Notes: generated by a model not told the origin, from the sequence alone. A DNA stretch of 64,000 nt from Mycobacterium sp. 1423905.2 (GCF_001673155.1 NZ_LZLE01000227.1:1-64000); one strand, 5' to 3'. Counted from the stretch's first letter, positions 8,170 to 18,243 are shown. Program-made: numbers and translations.

Positions 8170-10794
8170 GTGGAGCGCTTGCTGGAGCGCGAGGCCGTAC
8201 TGGCCAAGCTGTCCGCTTTGACGCGTGCGGCGCGGCAGGGCAACGGTCAGGCGGTTTTGCTCCGCGGCGAGGCCGGCGTCGGTAAGACGGCGGTCATCGC
8301 TCGGTTCACCGCCGGTCTACCCAAAGGCGTGCGCGTGTTGCGCGGCTGGTGTGATCCGCTGGCCGCGCCCCGCCCGTTGGGCCCGCTGCTGGACGCCCTG
8401 GCGGGGGTGGGCCCCACGGCAGCCCGCGCGCTGGACGCGGCCATCGAGTCCGGCGACACCGGCGCGCTGTATCGACGACTGCTGACGGTGCTGCGCGACG
8501 GGCAGCGGTGGGTGTGGGTGATCGAGGACGCCCACTGGGCCGACGGAGCAACGCTTGACCTGATGCGGTTCCTGGCACGGCGAATCGACTCGTTGCCGTT
8601 GCTGCTGGTGGTCACCTACCGCGACGACCAAATTGACCGGCAACACCCACTGTCCGTCGCGTTGGGTGACGTAGCGACCTATGCCGCCGTCAGCCGTATC
8701 GCGTTGGAACCGCTGAGCCTCGACGCCATGGCGGTGTTGGCCGCCGGCAGCGGCGTCAACGCGGACCAATTGCACCGACTCACCGGAGGCAATCCGTTCT
8801 ATGCCACCGAGGTGCTGGCCGCGGGACCCGTGGCCTTGCAGCGAAACACGTTGCCCCGCAACGTGACCGAGGCGGTCTGGGGCCGGCTGGGCCGGCTGTC
8901 GACGGGTGCGCGGAAAACCGCCTACGCCGTGGCGGTGTGCGGCCCGCGCGTGCAGCCTGCGCTGCTGCACAAGGTATGCCCGGCGGCCGGGCAGGCGTTG
9001 GCTGAATGCCTGGACGCCGGAGTGTTGCTCGCGCAATGGGATGCGATCGGATTCCGTCACGAACTGGCGCGACGAGCGACGCTCGATCAGATTCCCGACC
9101 ATGAACGCACGGCGCTGCACGCCAGCGCGCTGTCCGCGCTGGCCGAGCCGCCCATTGACCCGAACGCATTGGCTGCGCTGGCTTTTCACGCTGACCAGGT
9201 GGGTGACGCAGTTGCTGTGATTCGCCATGGCGTGGCCGGGGCCGAACGAGCCGCAGCATTGGGGGCGCATCAGCAGGCCGCCGACTTGTACGCGTTGGCG
9301 CTGCGCCATGCCGACACCGCTCCCGCGGCAGATGTCGTGCAATGGCTGGAGCAACACGCAGTCGCCTGTTACCTCTGTGGTCGCGGCGAGGCCGCCGTGT
9401 CGTCTTGGCGCGCGGCGATCGGGTTGCGCCACGGGCTGGGCGACTCTGTGAAGGAGGGCGACAACCTGCGTTGGCTGTCACACGGCCTGTGGGGCTTGGG
9501 CCAGGTGGCCGAATCCGCCGCGGCCGCTCGGGCCTCGCTGCAGGTGCTCCAAGATGCCGACGCGTGCCCGGAGTTGGCGTGGTCACTGGCGAACATGGCC
9601 GAGCAGGGGATGTGGAATTTCGACCCGGCGTGCGGTGACTACGCGGCTCGAGCGATCGCGGTGGGCACCCAACTCGGTGATGACGCAGTCGTGGTCCGCG
9701 CTCGCGGTTACGTCGCGCTGGCCAACGTCGTGCGCACGGACACCGGCTGGGAGGAGCTGGAAGCGGTTTGGCATCAGGCGATGGCGGCCGACGCCCGCGG
9801 CGAGACCGCCGCCTTCCTCGGCGCAGTGACGGGCTACATCGCAGCGATGCACTATGACCCCGATCGCGCCGACCGCTACACCGCGGGCACCGTCGCGTAC
9901 TGCCGCGACCACGGCATCTACCTGTTCGAAGGAATCGCCGGCGGGGCCGAGGCACTGGTGGGCCTGCACCGGGGTCACTGGGATCGAGCCGCTGCCCGCG
10001 CCGAGGATTTGTTGAGCCGTCCCGGCTTGACCTTGGTGAACTGGATTGCGCCTCGCCTGACGTTGGCCCTGATACACGCGCGCCGCGGCGAACAACCCGT
10101 CGGGTCGCTGCTTGACGACATCGAAGCAAGTTCTGAATTCGACCAGCAGCGGTTCTTCCCGGTCTGGGCGGCGCGCGCCGAGGCCGCGTGGCTGGCCGGC
10201 GACGACGACACGGCGTGCGCCGTCGCGCAGCGCGCCCTGGCCGCCATGGGCACCGACCGCAACCCCTGGCTGATCTGGCAGCTGCGGCGTTGGGCGCACT
10301 TGCCCGGCGCTCCGGCGACACCCATGGCACTTCGTGACCCGATCACCCCGTTTCAGTTGGAAGTCAGCGGTGACTGGCGGGCGGCGGCGCAGGCATGGGA
10401 CCAGCGGGACTGTCCGTATGACGCGGCCATCGCGCGACTCGGTGGAGACCCTGACGCTGTGCAGAGCGCGTTGGCGACGTTTCGCCGGTTGGGCGCCAAA
10501 GCGGCGGCGCGACGGGCTCAGCAGCGCCTTACCGCTTTGCGCGGACCCGTGCGACGCGGCCGGCGTGCCGACACGCGGTCCGACCCGGACGGACTGACTC
10601 GTCGGGAACGCGAAGTTCTAGCCCTGCTCGCCGAGGGGCACAGTGACGCTGAAATCGCCGGCCGATTGACCTTGAGCACCAAAACCGTCGGGCACCACGT
10701 CGCGGCGATCCTGGCCAAACTCGGCGTCGACAACCGCACACAAGCAGCGGCCCGCCGGCCCGCCGCCCAGCGCGCGGTCGACCCGCAAACATAG
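8170..10794 (+). CDS. LuxR-family regulator with AAA ATPase domain
   Basis: An 874-residue MalT/LAL-like regulator. The N-terminus carries the Walker A motif GEAGVGKT (residues 33-40) and a Walker B-like strand ([12 protein letters not shown]). The long middle is helical and TPR-like. The C-terminus is a LuxR helix-turn-helix beginning at residue 809: [22 protein letters not shown] then [18 protein letters not shown]. Such proteins use nucleotide binding and a sensor domain to control DNA binding, usually activating neighbours. The GTG start appears leaderless. Its target is unknown; candidates are the divergent ngg gene and the PE_PGRS gene 82 bases downstream. Confidence 0.85.
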   Translation: MERLLEREAVLAKLSALTRAARQGNGQAVLLRGEAGVGKTAVIARFTAGLPKGVRVLRGWCDPLAAPRPLGPLLDALAGVGPTAARALDAAIESGDTGALYRRLLTVLRDGQRWVWVIEDAHWADGATLDLMRFLARRIDSLPLLLVVTYRDDQIDRQHPLSVALGDVATYAAVSRIALEPLSLDAMAVLAAGSGVNADQLHRLTGGNPFYATEVLAAGPVALQRNTLPRNVTEAVWGRLGRLSTGARKTAYAVAVCGPRVQPALLHKVCPAAGQALAECLDAGVLLAQWDAIGFRHELARRATLDQIPDHERTALHASALSALAEPPIDPNALAALAFHADQVGDAVAVIRHGVAGAERAAALGAHQQAADLYALALRHADTAPAADVVQWLEQHAVACYLCGRGEAAVSSWRAAIGLRHGLGDSVKEGDNLRWLSHGLWGLGQVAESAAAARASLQVLQDADACPELAWSLANMAEQGMWNFDPACGDYAARAIAVGTQLGDDAVVVRARGYVALANVVRTDTGWEELEAVWHQAMAADARGETAAFLGAVTGYIAAMHYDPDRADRYTAGTVAYCRDHGIYLFEGIAGGAEALVGLHRGHWDRAAARAEDLLSRPGLTLVNWIAPRLTLALIHARRGEQPVGSLLDDIEASSEFDQQRFFPVWAARAEAAWLAGDDDTACAVAQRALAAMGTDRNPWLIWQLRRWAHLPGAPATPMALRDPITPFQLEVSGDWRAAAQAWDQRDCPYDAAIARLGGDPDAVQSALATFRRLGAKAAARRAQQRLTALRGPVRRGRRADTRSDPDGLTRREREVLALLAEGHSDAEIAGRLTLSTKTVGHHVAAILAKLGVDNRTQAAARRPAAQRAVDPQT

Positions 10795-10876
10795 GGAAGA
10801 TTACCGATCAACCGGGTGCGTCCGCCGACGCAGACTTCCAGCGAGCAGCACTTCTACTTGTGCCTGGGAGACTGGA

Positions 10877-12268
10877 ATGTCATTCCTACTTACGACACCG
10901 GAATACATGTCGGCGGCGGCGACCGACCTGTCGAACATCGCATCGATGATCACCGCGGCTAATTCCGCGGCCTCCGGCTGCACCTCCGCCGTGCTCGCTG
11001 CCGGAGCCGACGAAGTGTCGGCGGCCATCGCGGCACTGTTCAGCGCGCACGGTCAGGCCTATCAAGTCCTCAGCGCGGAAGCGGCGGCGTTTCACCAGCA
11101 ATTCGTGCAATCGCTCACCGGCGGCGCCGTTCAGTACGCCGCCGCCGAGGCAGCCGCCGCCAATCCGTTGCAGACCGTCGAGCAAGACATCCTCGGAGTC
11201 ATCAACACCCCCAGCCAACTGCTGACCGGCCGTCCCCTCATTGGTAACGGCGCCAACGGCGCCCCCGGAACCGGCGCAAGCGGCGGCAACGGGGGATGGC
11301 TCCTCGGTAACGGCGGCAACGGCGGGTCCGGCGCCGACTCGCAAAACGGGGGAAACGGCGGAGCGGGCGGATTGATCGGTGGCGTCGGGGGGAATGGGGG
11401 CGTCGGTGGCGCCGGCGGTGCCGCGGGCGGAAACGGCGGAGCCGGCGGACTGCTCGGTGGCGCCGGTGGAGGGGGCGGCGTCGGGGGCATCAGCGGACTC
11501 TCGGGCGGCGCCGGCGGCAATGGTGGGGCCGGCGGACTGTTCGCTTCCGGTGGCAGTGGGGGAGCCGGCGGCATGGGCAACTTGACCGGCGGCGTCGGCG
11601 GACACGGCGGGAGCGGCGGGTTGTTCGCGACTGGCGGTAACGGCGGACTCGGAGGCTACGGCCTCGCCAACGGCGGCAACGGGGGCGGCGGCGGCGCGGG
11701 CGGCTGGTTCGGGGCCGGCGGTGCTGGTGGCGCCGGTGGCGCCGGTCTCTCGCCAACCGGAACTGGTGGCGTCGGTGGTACCGGGGGCGATGGTGGATTG
11801 TTCGCGTCCGGTGGTGCCGGCGGCGCCGGTGGCATCGGCGGCTTCGGCGCGTCAGGCACCGGCGGGGCCGGAGGGAACGGCGGCAATGGCGGCATCATCG
11901 GCGGCGACGGCGGCGTCGGCGGGCAAGGCGGAACAGGCCCCACACAAGGTGGCATCGGGGGGACGGGAGGCGCCGGCGGTTTTGTGTCCGGAAACGGCGG
12001 CGCTGGCGGAGCCGGCGGAGGGTCACTGGACCACGGGGGCGCCGGAGGGGCCGGCGGCAAGTCGGGACTGGTGGGCAACGGCGGTAGTGGCGGCGCAGGT
12101 GGCGTGCCGGGTTCGGGCGCGGTATGGGGCAGCGGCGGCAACGGCGGCGACGCCGAACTGATCGGCTTCGGCGGCAACGGCGGCAACAGTAAGGCGCCGG
12201 CAAATCCGGGCAGTGGCGGTGCCGGTGGCTTGCTATTCGGCGCACCCGGGGTGAACGGTTCCGCCTAA
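10877..12268 (+). CDS. PE-PGRS family protein
   Basis: A 463-residue protein with GGGAG upstream of ATG 10877. Residues 1-97 are a PE domain ([18 protein letters not shown], and [20 protein letters not shown]). The linker has the usual [29 protein letters not shown]. From about residue 118 to the end it is a Gly-Gly-X/Gly-Asn-Gly PGRS array. PE_PGRS proteins are secreted by ESX-5 and displayed at the mycobacterial surface. They are confined to slow-growing species near the M. tuberculosis lineage, which makes this the strongest taxonomic marker in the window. No separate C-terminal domain follows the array. Confidence 0.97.
   Translation: MSFLLTTPEYMSAAATDLSNIASMITAANSAASGCTSAVLAAGADEVSAAIAALFSAHGQAYQVLSAEAAAFHQQFVQSLTGGAVQYAAAEAAAANPLQTVEQDILGVINTPSQLLTGRPLIGNGANGAPGTGASGGNGGWLLGNGGNGGSGADSQNGGNGGAGGLIGGVGGNGGVGGAGGAAGGNGGAGGLLGGAGGGGGVGGISGLSGGAGGNGGAGGLFASGGSGGAGGMGNLTGGVGGHGGSGGLFATGGNGGLGGYGLANGGNGGGGGAGGWFGAGGAGGAGGAGLSPTGTGGVGGTGGDGGLFASGGAGGAGGIGGFGASGTGGAGGNGGNGGIIGGDGGVGGQGGTGPTQGGIGGTGGAGGFVSGNGGAGGAGGGSLDHGGAGGAGGKSGLVGNGGSGGAGGVPGSGAVWGSGGNGGDAELIGFGGNGGNSKAPANPGSGGAGGLLFGAPGVNGSA
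11225..12262 (+). repeat. PGRS GC-rich repeat array
   Basis: About 1 kb of degenerate tandem repeats built on GGCGGC/GGCGGA triplets, coding Gly-Gly-Ala, Gly-Gly-Asn and related units inside the PE_PGRS gene. Such arrays vary in length between strains and are prone to assembly error. Confidence 0.9.
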
Positions 12269-12394
12269 CCGCAGTACCGGCGTCTGACGCAGGTAGCCAG
12301 CCCTAAGAAAAGGTGACCGAACTGAAGCCACTACGGTTCAGAACGTGGTGGACGAGGCCCACGCCAGCTACCGGCTGCGCATGCGGAGTCAGCG

Positions 12395-12751
12395 GTGACG
12401 GGAAGCAGCGCGTTTTCGGTGACCCGGTACGCGCAAGGTGAGGCGCTGGTGCTGGAGGTCGGTGGCGCCTTGGACCAAGTGACCGCCCCATCGCTGGCAA
12501 CGCATATGGACCTGGCTTTGACGAGCGGGCCACCGGTACTGGTCGTGGACCTGACCAACGTAGATTTCATGTCCTCGGCGGGCATCAGCCTGCTTGTCGA
12601 AGCACACCGGCTGACCGAACGAAGCCCCACGTCGCTGCGGGTGGCCGCGGAGGGTCCGGCCACCAGCCGACCGATGCGCATCGTCGGCGTCGACAAGATC
12701 ATCGACCTCTATCCCACCGTCACCGAAGCGATACGCGGTAGACAGTCATAA
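12395..12751 (+). CDS. STAS-domain anti-sigma factor antagonist
   Basis: A 118-residue single STAS domain. The motif VVDLTNVDFMSSAGISLLVEAH carries the serine that RsbV/SpoIIAA proteins have phosphorylated by their kinase partner. Unphosphorylated, such proteins bind the anti-sigma factor and free the sigma factor. GTG 12395 has GGAG about 7 bases upstream. The gene for an RsbW-like kinase starts 12 bases after its stop, so the two form a partner-switch pair. No sigma gene is adjacent; SigF is the usual target of such systems in mycobacteria, but that is inference. Confidence 0.85.
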   Translation: MTGSSAFSVTRYAQGEALVLEVGGALDQVTAPSLATHMDLALTSGPPVLVVDLTNVDFMSSAGISLLVEAHRLTERSPTSLRVAAEGPATSRPMRIVGVDKIIDLYPTVTEAIRGRQS

Positions 12752-12763
12752 TCTGGTGCCCGC

Positions 12764-13219
12764 GTGGGTATTTCATTTCCCATGACCGCGCTCGGCCATC
12801 CTCAGAAGCCCACCACGACCTTGCGGCGGGTGGGGCTGGCGGATCCGCTGACGGCTGCAGGACTGCGCCATGACCTCGGCGAATGGCTTCGGCAGGCGGT
12901 GACACCGCCTATTCCGGCGACCCGATATGCCGACATACTGTGCGGCGTCAACGAAGCGCTGGCCAACTGTGCCGAACACGCGTACAACAAGCAGTCCGTC
13001 CCGGGAGCCGTTACGTTGCAAGCCACCTACGACATCCGGCGGCGGGTCGTCCGGGTTTGCGTCGCCGATCACGGCGCCTGGAGGCCACCACGGTCAGAGC
13101 CCGACGACACTCGCGGACGCGGCCTTGCGCTGATGCGAGCCTTGGCGGATCGGTGCACCATCGAGCGGCACGCCGAAGGCACGATGATCTGTCTGGAATA
13201 CGACGCCCAGACCGGCTGA
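12764..13219 (+). CDS. RsbW-like anti-sigma factor / serine kinase
   Basis: A 151-residue GHKL (HATPase_c) protein. The N box is NEALANCAEHAY, the G1 box VADHGAW and the G2 box RGRGLALMRALAD. This size and lack of other domains match RsbW/SpoIIAB-type regulators that bind a sigma factor and phosphorylate a STAS antagonist. It is translated just after the STAS gene (12-base gap), its probable substrate. The start may be GTG 12764 or ATG 12782; neither has a clear ribosome binding site. Its stop is 2 bases from that of the convergent M42 peptidase. Confidence 0.82.
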   Translation: MGISFPMTALGHPQKPTTTLRRVGLADPLTAAGLRHDLGEWLRQAVTPPIPATRYADILCGVNEALANCAEHAYNKQSVPGAVTLQATYDIRRRVVRVCVADHGAWRPPRSEPDDTRGRGLALMRALADRCTIERHAEGTMICLEYDAQTG

Positions 13220-13221
13220 CC

Positions 13222-14295
13222 TCACTTCCCCGGTTTCAGCATGAACTCGACGAGGATGTCGGTCATCGCCGGAATCGCCTGACGCGTGATCACCTCATAG
13301 CCGTGGGTGCTCAAGGTGGGGACGCATAGCAGCGCCGCGCGCGGCGACAGCCCGCTCGCCTTCGCGTGTGAGGCATCCGACTCGAAGGCACCCAAGACCG
13401 CCGCCTGCGGCGATAGGTCGAGAGCGGCGGCGATGTCCATCAGCCGGTCAGCAAGGTCCTTGTCGTAGACGCATTCGGCGTCACCGTAGGCGACGATCGG
13501 TCCACCGGCGCAGGAGGTGGCGTATTCCGCCTCGGTAGGCCCGACTTCCAGCGCCAGGGTGATGTCGCCGGGCAGCGTCCGGCTGGCGTACGAGCCGCCC
13601 ACACCGCCGACTTCCTCGTTGGTGGTGAAGACGAGGTAGACGTCGCTGGCAGGCCGGTCACCGCGCTCGCGCAAGCAGCGAGCTGCCTGCAGCAAGGCCG
13701 TCACCGGCGCCCGGTCGTCCATGAAATAGCAGCCGAGGTAATCGCCGAACTCCACCAGGGTTCGCTTGCTGCGATCCACACAAACCCGGGTGCCCGGCCG
13801 TACTCCGGCCGCAGCCAGTTCCTCGCGGGTGCGGCCGGTGAAGACGTATACGTGCATCCAGTCGAGCGACTTGTCACCCTTGTCGGGTTTGGTTTCCCAG
13901 ATCCGCTGGCTTTCTTTGGTGGTGTGTTCAGAGCCCAGCGCGAGCACGCCGGTCAGCGTCTCCTGGGTGCCGAGGATGGCCACCGGTCCGAGCCCGAAGT
14001 TTCCCGGATACATGGTGCCCAGTTGGGTCAGGTGCAAGGTTCCGTCCGGTTCCACGCGTTTGACGAGCATCGAGAGCTCGTCCATGTGCGCCATGATGCG
14101 AGTCGCCGGTGCCTGCTCTCGAGCACCGCGAACCAGGCCGACAAGGTTGCCCGCCTCGTCGACCCAGCTGTCGTCGACGACCGGCTCTAGTTCGCGGCGG
14201 CACACCTCACGTACGGCGTGTTCCTGGCCGCAGGGCCCGTAGGCCCACAGCAACTCTTGGAGCAGATGCTGGTCGAGTCCGGTCAGCTCAGCCAC
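13222..14295 (-). CDS. M42-family peptidase of the NAGGN osmoprotectant system
   Basis: A 357-residue dinuclear metal aminopeptidase. Likely metal ligands lie in RIMAHMDELSMLVK (His), YFMDDRAPVTALLQAA (Asp), FTTNEEVGGVGGSYA (Glu pair) and ALEVGPTEAEY. It resembles the M42 subfamily found with N-acetylglutaminylglutamine amide genes and may turn over that osmolyte or trim a precursor. GTG 14295 has GGAG about 9 bases upstream and starts 6 bases after the stop of the membrane protein gene, so the two are an operon. The matching ngg gene is separated from it by four genes on the other strand. Confidence 0.82.
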   Translation of the reverse strand: MAELTGLDQHLLQELLWAYGPCGQEHAVREVCRRELEPVVDDSWVDEAGNLVGLVRGAREQAPATRIMAHMDELSMLVKRVEPDGTLHLTQLGTMYPGNFGLGPVAILGTQETLTGVLALGSEHTTKESQRIWETKPDKGDKSLDWMHVYVFTGRTREELAAAGVRPGTRVCVDRSKRTLVEFGDYLGCYFMDDRAPVTALLQAARCLRERGDRPASDVYLVFTTNEEVGGVGGSYASRTLPGDITLALEVGPTEAEYATSCAGGPIVAYGDAECVYDKDLADRLMDIAAALDLSPQAAVLGAFESDASHAKASGLSPRAALLCVPTLSTHGYEVITRQAIPAMTDILVEFMLKPGK

Positions 14296-14301
14296 GCAAC
14301 A

Positions 14302-15018
14302 TCACTCCGCGGGCATATCGGCCGGTTGACTCGCTCGTTCGGCGGCGGCCTGGTCCGTCTCCCGGACGAACCGGCGGAACAGAGCGGTAGCCGTCGCGAT
14401 GCACACCACCAGCAGCGTCGGGCCGACCGAAACGATGAGTATCTGCGACACGTCCACCGGCAGGGTGAAGATGCAGATGACCGCGGCGACGGGGAACATG
14501 CCGCAAACCAGTCCCAGCTGAACGCAGAGCCTGCTGTGCAGGCTGTGCCAGTCGCGGATGTCCTGCGGGGTCCATCCCCGCTGGGGCAACGCGGCTTCGT
14601 TGAGGCTGGGCACGATGGCGCCGGCGATGAACTTTGACGTCGGTTTGCGCACGACGCCGCTGGCCACGACGGACCACACCAGGAATGTCGCCGGAATCAG
14701 TTCGGTGACCTGGACGATGCGCGGGTTCTTCGTCGTGAAGGCGACGATCAGCGAACAGGCGGCACAGACGAGCACGGCGGCATTGACCGGTTCGAATTTT
14801 CGTTTGCGAACCACGGTGTACAGACCCTGCAGGGTCGCGACGACGATCGCACCCACCAAGGCCAAGTAAGGCACGACGCCGAATACGCGCAGCCCGTAAT
14901 ACGCGATGACCGGCGGCACCGTGTTGATCAGCGTCGTTATCGCGTATTCGCGCAAGGTCTTTGGCGCATCGATTCCAGCGGTCGGTGATGCGGCTGTCGT
15001 GGGTTCGGAGTTCGGCAC
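14302..15018 (-). CDS. VC0807-like integral membrane protein
   Basis: A 238-residue protein with about six predicted membrane helices (for example VPPVIAYYGLRVFGVV, YLALVGAIVVATLQGLY, and LIVSVGPTLLVVCIATATA). The layout, AYYGLRVFGV near the start and KNPRIVQVTELIPA in the middle, resembles the VC0807 family, whose function is unknown. GTG 15018 is the start. It is the first gene of a two-gene operon with the NAGGN-type M42 peptidase, so a link to osmolyte handling or stress is possible but unproven. Confidence 0.6.
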   Translation of the reverse strand: MPNSEPTTAASPTAGIDAPKTLREYAITTLINTVPPVIAYYGLRVFGVVPYLALVGAIVVATLQGLYTVVRKRKFEPVNAAVLVCAACSLIVAFTTKNPRIVQVTELIPATFLVWSVVASGVVRKPTSKFIAGAIVPSLNEAALPQRGWTPQDIRDWHSLHSRLCVQLGLVCGMFPVAAVICIFTLPVDVSQILIVSVGPTLLVVCIATATALFRRFVRETDQAAAERASQPADMPAE

Positions 15019-15115
15019 GGGGTCGAGCTTAGCCGAACCTAACTAGTGGCAATGGCTGTCGAGTAAGAGCCGGCTCACACAGGTTGTCGCATGTAGGCCG
15101 ACCGCCACTGGCGTC

Positions 15116-16051
15116 CTAGGCACCAAAGTCGTCGCGGATGGTGTCAAAGAAATTCCGCGCGGGGCGGCCTGGCAAGGTCATCCAGCAGTGCACGGCTCTT
15201 TGGCGTTCGTGCCAATTGACCTCAACCCCGGCGTTGACGGCCCGCCGGTAGAAAGCGCGGGTGTCGGGATTCAGCACATCGTGGGTGCCGGTGAAGATGG
15301 TGAGGCGCGGCAATCCGGTCAGCGGGCCAGCGGCGGGGCTGATCAGTGGGGAGTCAAGAGGATCACCGTCGGCGTAGCGTTGCCCGGCGATTCGCAGGAT
15401 GTCGACGTTAAGAATGGGGTCTATGCGAGCGACTGCCGAGACCGCGGGATCAGGAAAGGCAACATGCATCCACGGCGACAGTAAAAGCGCATCGCCCGGC
15501 GGCGGCATGCCCGACTCCTGCAACGCGTGGCACAAGCCGAGTGCCATCCCGCCGCCAGCCGAATCGCCGGCGAACATAATCTGATTCGGGTCAAAGGCAT
15601 CGAGGATGCGCCGGTAAGTGGCCAGCAACAACGCGAATACGTCCCGGTAACTATGTTCTGGCGCCAGCGGATAGATCGGCACCGTAACACTTCGACCCAA
15701 AGTATTGGCCAGGGCCGCGATCAGCGGCCAGTGCACTGCGGGAAGGAATTCCATCACGTAGGCGCCGCCGTGCAAGTAGAGCATGTGCATCGTGGGTGTG
15801 CGCCGGTCCATTAGGCGCGGAGTCACTTGATAAATCGGGTGCCCATCGATATCAGCGCGAGTCACCTCGACCCGGCGAAGGATGCGTGTGGGCGGGCGCG
15901 CAGCGTATGGCCTGCGCGGGTGCGTTGCCCAGTGGTTCAACTTGTCGAGAGTGATAACGCGATTGCGAAGACCTGTTAGCCGAACAATTGACTGCAGCAC
16001 AGTGGGCCTGAGCGAACCGTCTGGTGTAGACGATTGCAGTGACCTCTCCAA
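15116..16051 (-). CDS. Alpha/beta hydrolase esterase (HSL family)
   Basis: A 311-residue esterase of the hormone-sensitive-lipase group. It has the oxyanion motif YLHGGAY, the nucleophile elbow GDSAGGGMAL, a later Asp (TGTHDVLNPD) and His (RAVHCW). These enzymes hydrolyse carboxyl esters with short or medium acyl chains; mycobacteria carry many as Lip proteins. The longest start is TTG 16051, with a GAGAAAG-like site upstream; GTG 16000 is an alternative. A second related hydrolase lies at 51899-52828. Confidence 0.85.
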   Translation of the reverse strand: MERSLQSSTPDGSLRPTVLQSIVRLTGLRNRVITLDKLNHWATHPRRPYAARPPTRILRRVEVTRADIDGHPIYQVTPRLMDRRTPTMHMLYLHGGAYVMEFLPAVHWPLIAALANTLGRSVTVPIYPLAPEHSYRDVFALLLATYRRILDAFDPNQIMFAGDSAGGGMALGLCHALQESGMPPPGDALLLSPWMHVAFPDPAVSAVARIDPILNVDILRIAGQRYADGDPLDSPLISPAAGPLTGLPRLTIFTGTHDVLNPDTRAFYRRAVNAGVEVNWHERQRAVHCWMTLPGRPARNFFDTIRDDFGA

Positions 16052-16251
16052 CGCAACACTTTCTCAGCAGGTGATGCTTCCGGTGATAACGCTTAGCCGT
16101 TTCCAGTTATACCAGACAGCGTGCGGGGCCCGCACGGGCGCGGGGCTCTGCTGCGGCAACCCCTTCGACATTGGGATCGGTAGAGATTGCGACGATGTGT
16201 ACTCGACCCGACGAACGCTGACATCCGGTCCGGTTTCAAGGAGAAATATCA

Positions 16252-16809
16252 GTGCCGCTATTCAAGAAGGGCTTCAAGGCCGCGTGGACCGAAGCCACCG
16301 AAGCACTGCAAGCACAAGCTGAGCGCGTGATGGCGCTGCCGCCCACCGCCGACCTGGCCGCAGAACTGATGGACGCATTCGGTCCCCATGGAGCCAAACG
16401 GGGCAAACCACTCACCCAGCTCGACCTCGTCACGTGGAAGGTTCGCGCCTACCAGTTCGACTCCCGGGGGCAGCGAGCGATGGTCTACAAGAAGCTGGGC
16501 GCACCAATACGCGAGGCGATGCAAGTGCTCGAACACGCGGAACTGGTGTACTTGAGGGTGCGTAGCGAGAGTCCGGACACTTGGGAACTCACCAGCAGAG
16601 GCCGAGAAGCGTTGAACAGCGGCACCGATGCTGTGCGCCAATGCATTGCCGAGCGTGGGGGCGCTCAGCCCGCGGCGGGTGCATCGGATCGGCCACCGCG
16701 CCAATCGATCGCTGAACGCCTCCAAGAACTGGAAACGTTGCGCGCCGCCGGTGCGCTTTCGCCGGACGAATACAGCGCCGCGCGCGCCCGGGTCATTGAC
16801 GACATCTAG
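16252..16809 (+). CDS. SHOCT-domain hypothetical protein
   Basis: A 185-residue soluble protein. GTG 16252 follows AAGGAG with good spacing. The first 130 residues look winged-helix-like (AMQVLEHAELVYLRV, WELTSRGREALNSG), as in DNA-binding or regulatory proteins. The last 35 residues, IAERLQELETLRAAGALSPDEY, form a SHOCT motif, a short C-terminal helical domain thought to mediate oligomerisation. Its function is unknown. It is convergent with the next gene with only 7 bases between stops. Confidence 0.7.
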   Translation: MPLFKKGFKAAWTEATEALQAQAERVMALPPTADLAAELMDAFGPHGAKRGKPLTQLDLVTWKVRAYQFDSRGQRAMVYKKLGAPIREAMQVLEHAELVYLRVRSESPDTWELTSRGREALNSGTDAVRQCIAERGGAQPAAGASDRPPRQSIAERLQELETLRAAGALSPDEYSAARARVIDDI

Positions 16810-16816
16810 ACGGACC

Positions 16817-17305
16817 TCACTGTCTTCGCCGCAGCATGCCGGCAGTCAGCAGCACCGCCCCGATCAGCGGGCAAAGGGTACGCGCGTGATTCCACGCCGT
16901 CCATGGGCGTGCGTAGGACTGCCATACCAGCGCCGCGTTTGCTGTGAGATCGGCGTTGTCCAGCTGGTTGTTGAGCGGGACATTGACCGCGGCTGTCACG
17001 AGCATCGCCACGATGGCGAGTATTGCGCCCGCCAAGAGGTATCCACTGCCGCGCCGACGCAGTTGGACCGTCGCCGCGATGCCGACCGCCAGCGCGGCCA
17101 GGGCAGAGCCGAAGAACAGCAGTAGGAACGGCGTACTCCTCTGTGCCTCAGCGTTGATGCCGCGCATCGCCGTAATCGCCGCCGCCGGCTCGATGCGGTT
17201 GAGGCCGCGCATGACGAGGGTGGAGAACGCAAAGAATAGACCGCCCACGGCGGCGCTGCCGATTACGGTCGCAGTGGTCAGGGTATTGAGAAGGCTGATG
17301 CGCAT
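16817..17305 (-). CDS. DUF1772 / anthrone oxygenase-like membrane protein
   Basis: A 162-residue protein with four membrane helices: TVIGSAAVGGLFFAFSTLV, PFLLLFFGSALAALAVGIA, YLLAGAILAIVAMLVTAAV, and a final one near the C-terminus. The NVPLNNQLD segment and overall layout match DUF1772, the family that includes fungal anthrone oxygenases. Actinobacterial members have no proven substrate. ATG 17305 starts the protein. It stands alone between a convergent SHOCT gene and the NlpC/P60 operon. Confidence 0.75.
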   Translation of the reverse strand: MRISLLNTLTTATVIGSAAVGGLFFAFSTLVMRGLNRIEPAAAITAMRGINAEAQRSTPFLLLFFGSALAALAVGIAATVQLRRRGSGYLLAGAILAIVAMLVTAAVNVPLNNQLDNADLTANAALVWQSYARPWTAWNHARTLCPLIGAVLLTAGMLRRRQ

Positions 17306-17420
17306 GTCGGCAGTTAATCCGAGAGAAGCCGATTGGTCCAGCGCGGGTTGCGAAAAGCATTGTGATGCTGGGCAACTAACGACGCCAGCTTCGCGTCATG
17401 TCAAGCGCAGTCGGTGCGAG

Positions 17421-18218
17421 TCAGCTTATCGGCCGCCAGCCGCCGAGCACGGCATCGCGGTACCAGCCCTGCCTTTCGCGAACCTGCACTCCGAGGCGGT
17501 TCTGGGCATTGACTCGACTGTCGATGATGTGGCCGTCGTCGATGAAGATCACCACGTGCGACGCCTGGTTCGCAGTTGCCTTGGGATGGAGGAACATCAG
17601 GTCTCCGGGCTGATAGGGACCCCCTTGCGGGATGCGCAGGCCCATCGGGCCGGCGCTGCCGTCCCATTGTTCGTGGACGTTGCCGCCGAACTTGATACCT
17701 AGGCCGTAGTTGTAGACCCAAGCGGTGAAGTTCGAGCAGTCCAGGCCCGGCCCGGGGTCCCAGGCGCCCAGCCCGGGCGGGGCATCGGGGTCGGGATTCT
17801 GCGCGGCCGCCTTGGCGTAGGTGGATGTAGGTGGTTGCCAGGCAGGGATGTGATGGTGGCGGTATTGCAGTCCCAGCGGGTTATCCGGGGAGTAGATGTA
17901 TCGCATCGCCACGGCGAGGATCCGTTCCCGTTTCCAGGTAGTGGAATCACAACCGGTGTCCTGCGGGATGTTAGGGGGCGGTAAGGCTTCCGCTCGTGGC
18001 CCCCAGCCCTGGTTCGGGTACTGGCCTTGGGTATCGGGGCGATACCAATCGCTTGGCGGATCTAGGGTTTGGGGTAGCGCGTCACGAGCGGTGAAGTCCG
18101 CGGTCAACGACGCCCCGTTGCATAAGGATGATGTCTCACCGTTGTCGGCCCGCGCCAACACATTTGGCGCATGGAAGGCTAACGTTGCTGCCCCTATAGA
18201 GACGGCGAACCGGATCAA
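17421..18218 (-). CDS. Exported NlpC/P60 cell-wall peptidase
   Basis: A 265-residue protein. The N-terminal hydrophobic stretch (FAVSIGAATLAFHA) is a signal peptide or anchor. The catalytic Cys is residue 161 in LDCSNFTAWVYNYG, with His 221 in ASHVVIFID and a third polar residue at His 230. NlpC/P60 enzymes cleave gamma-glutamyl/DAP-type peptide bonds in peptidoglycan. TTG 18218 is the only start after the upstream in-frame stop, with no clear Shine-Dalgarno. It lies 25 bases after the beta-lactamase-fold gene and is the third gene of an operon headed by an ATP-grasp ligase, which suggests a shared peptide substrate. Confidence 0.82.
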   Translation of the reverse strand: MIRFAVSIGAATLAFHAPNVLARADNGETSSLCNGASLTADFTARDALPQTLDPPSDWYRPDTQGQYPNQGWGPRAEALPPPNIPQDTGCDSTTWKRERILAVAMRYIYSPDNPLGLQYRHHHIPAWQPPTSTYAKAAAQNPDPDAPPGLGAWDPGPGLDCSNFTAWVYNYGLGIKFGGNVHEQWDGSAGPMGLRIPQGGPYQPGDLMFLHPKATANQASHVVIFIDDGHIIDSRVNAQNRLGVQVRERQGWYRDAVLGGWRPIS

Positions 18219-18243
18219 GCCGATGAACTTGGGGCTCTGGCCG

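Noticed and set aside
11131-12186. Long minus-strand Pro-rich frames opposite the PE_PGRS gene
   Set aside because: They are the antisense reading of GGC repeats and have no start signal or family match.
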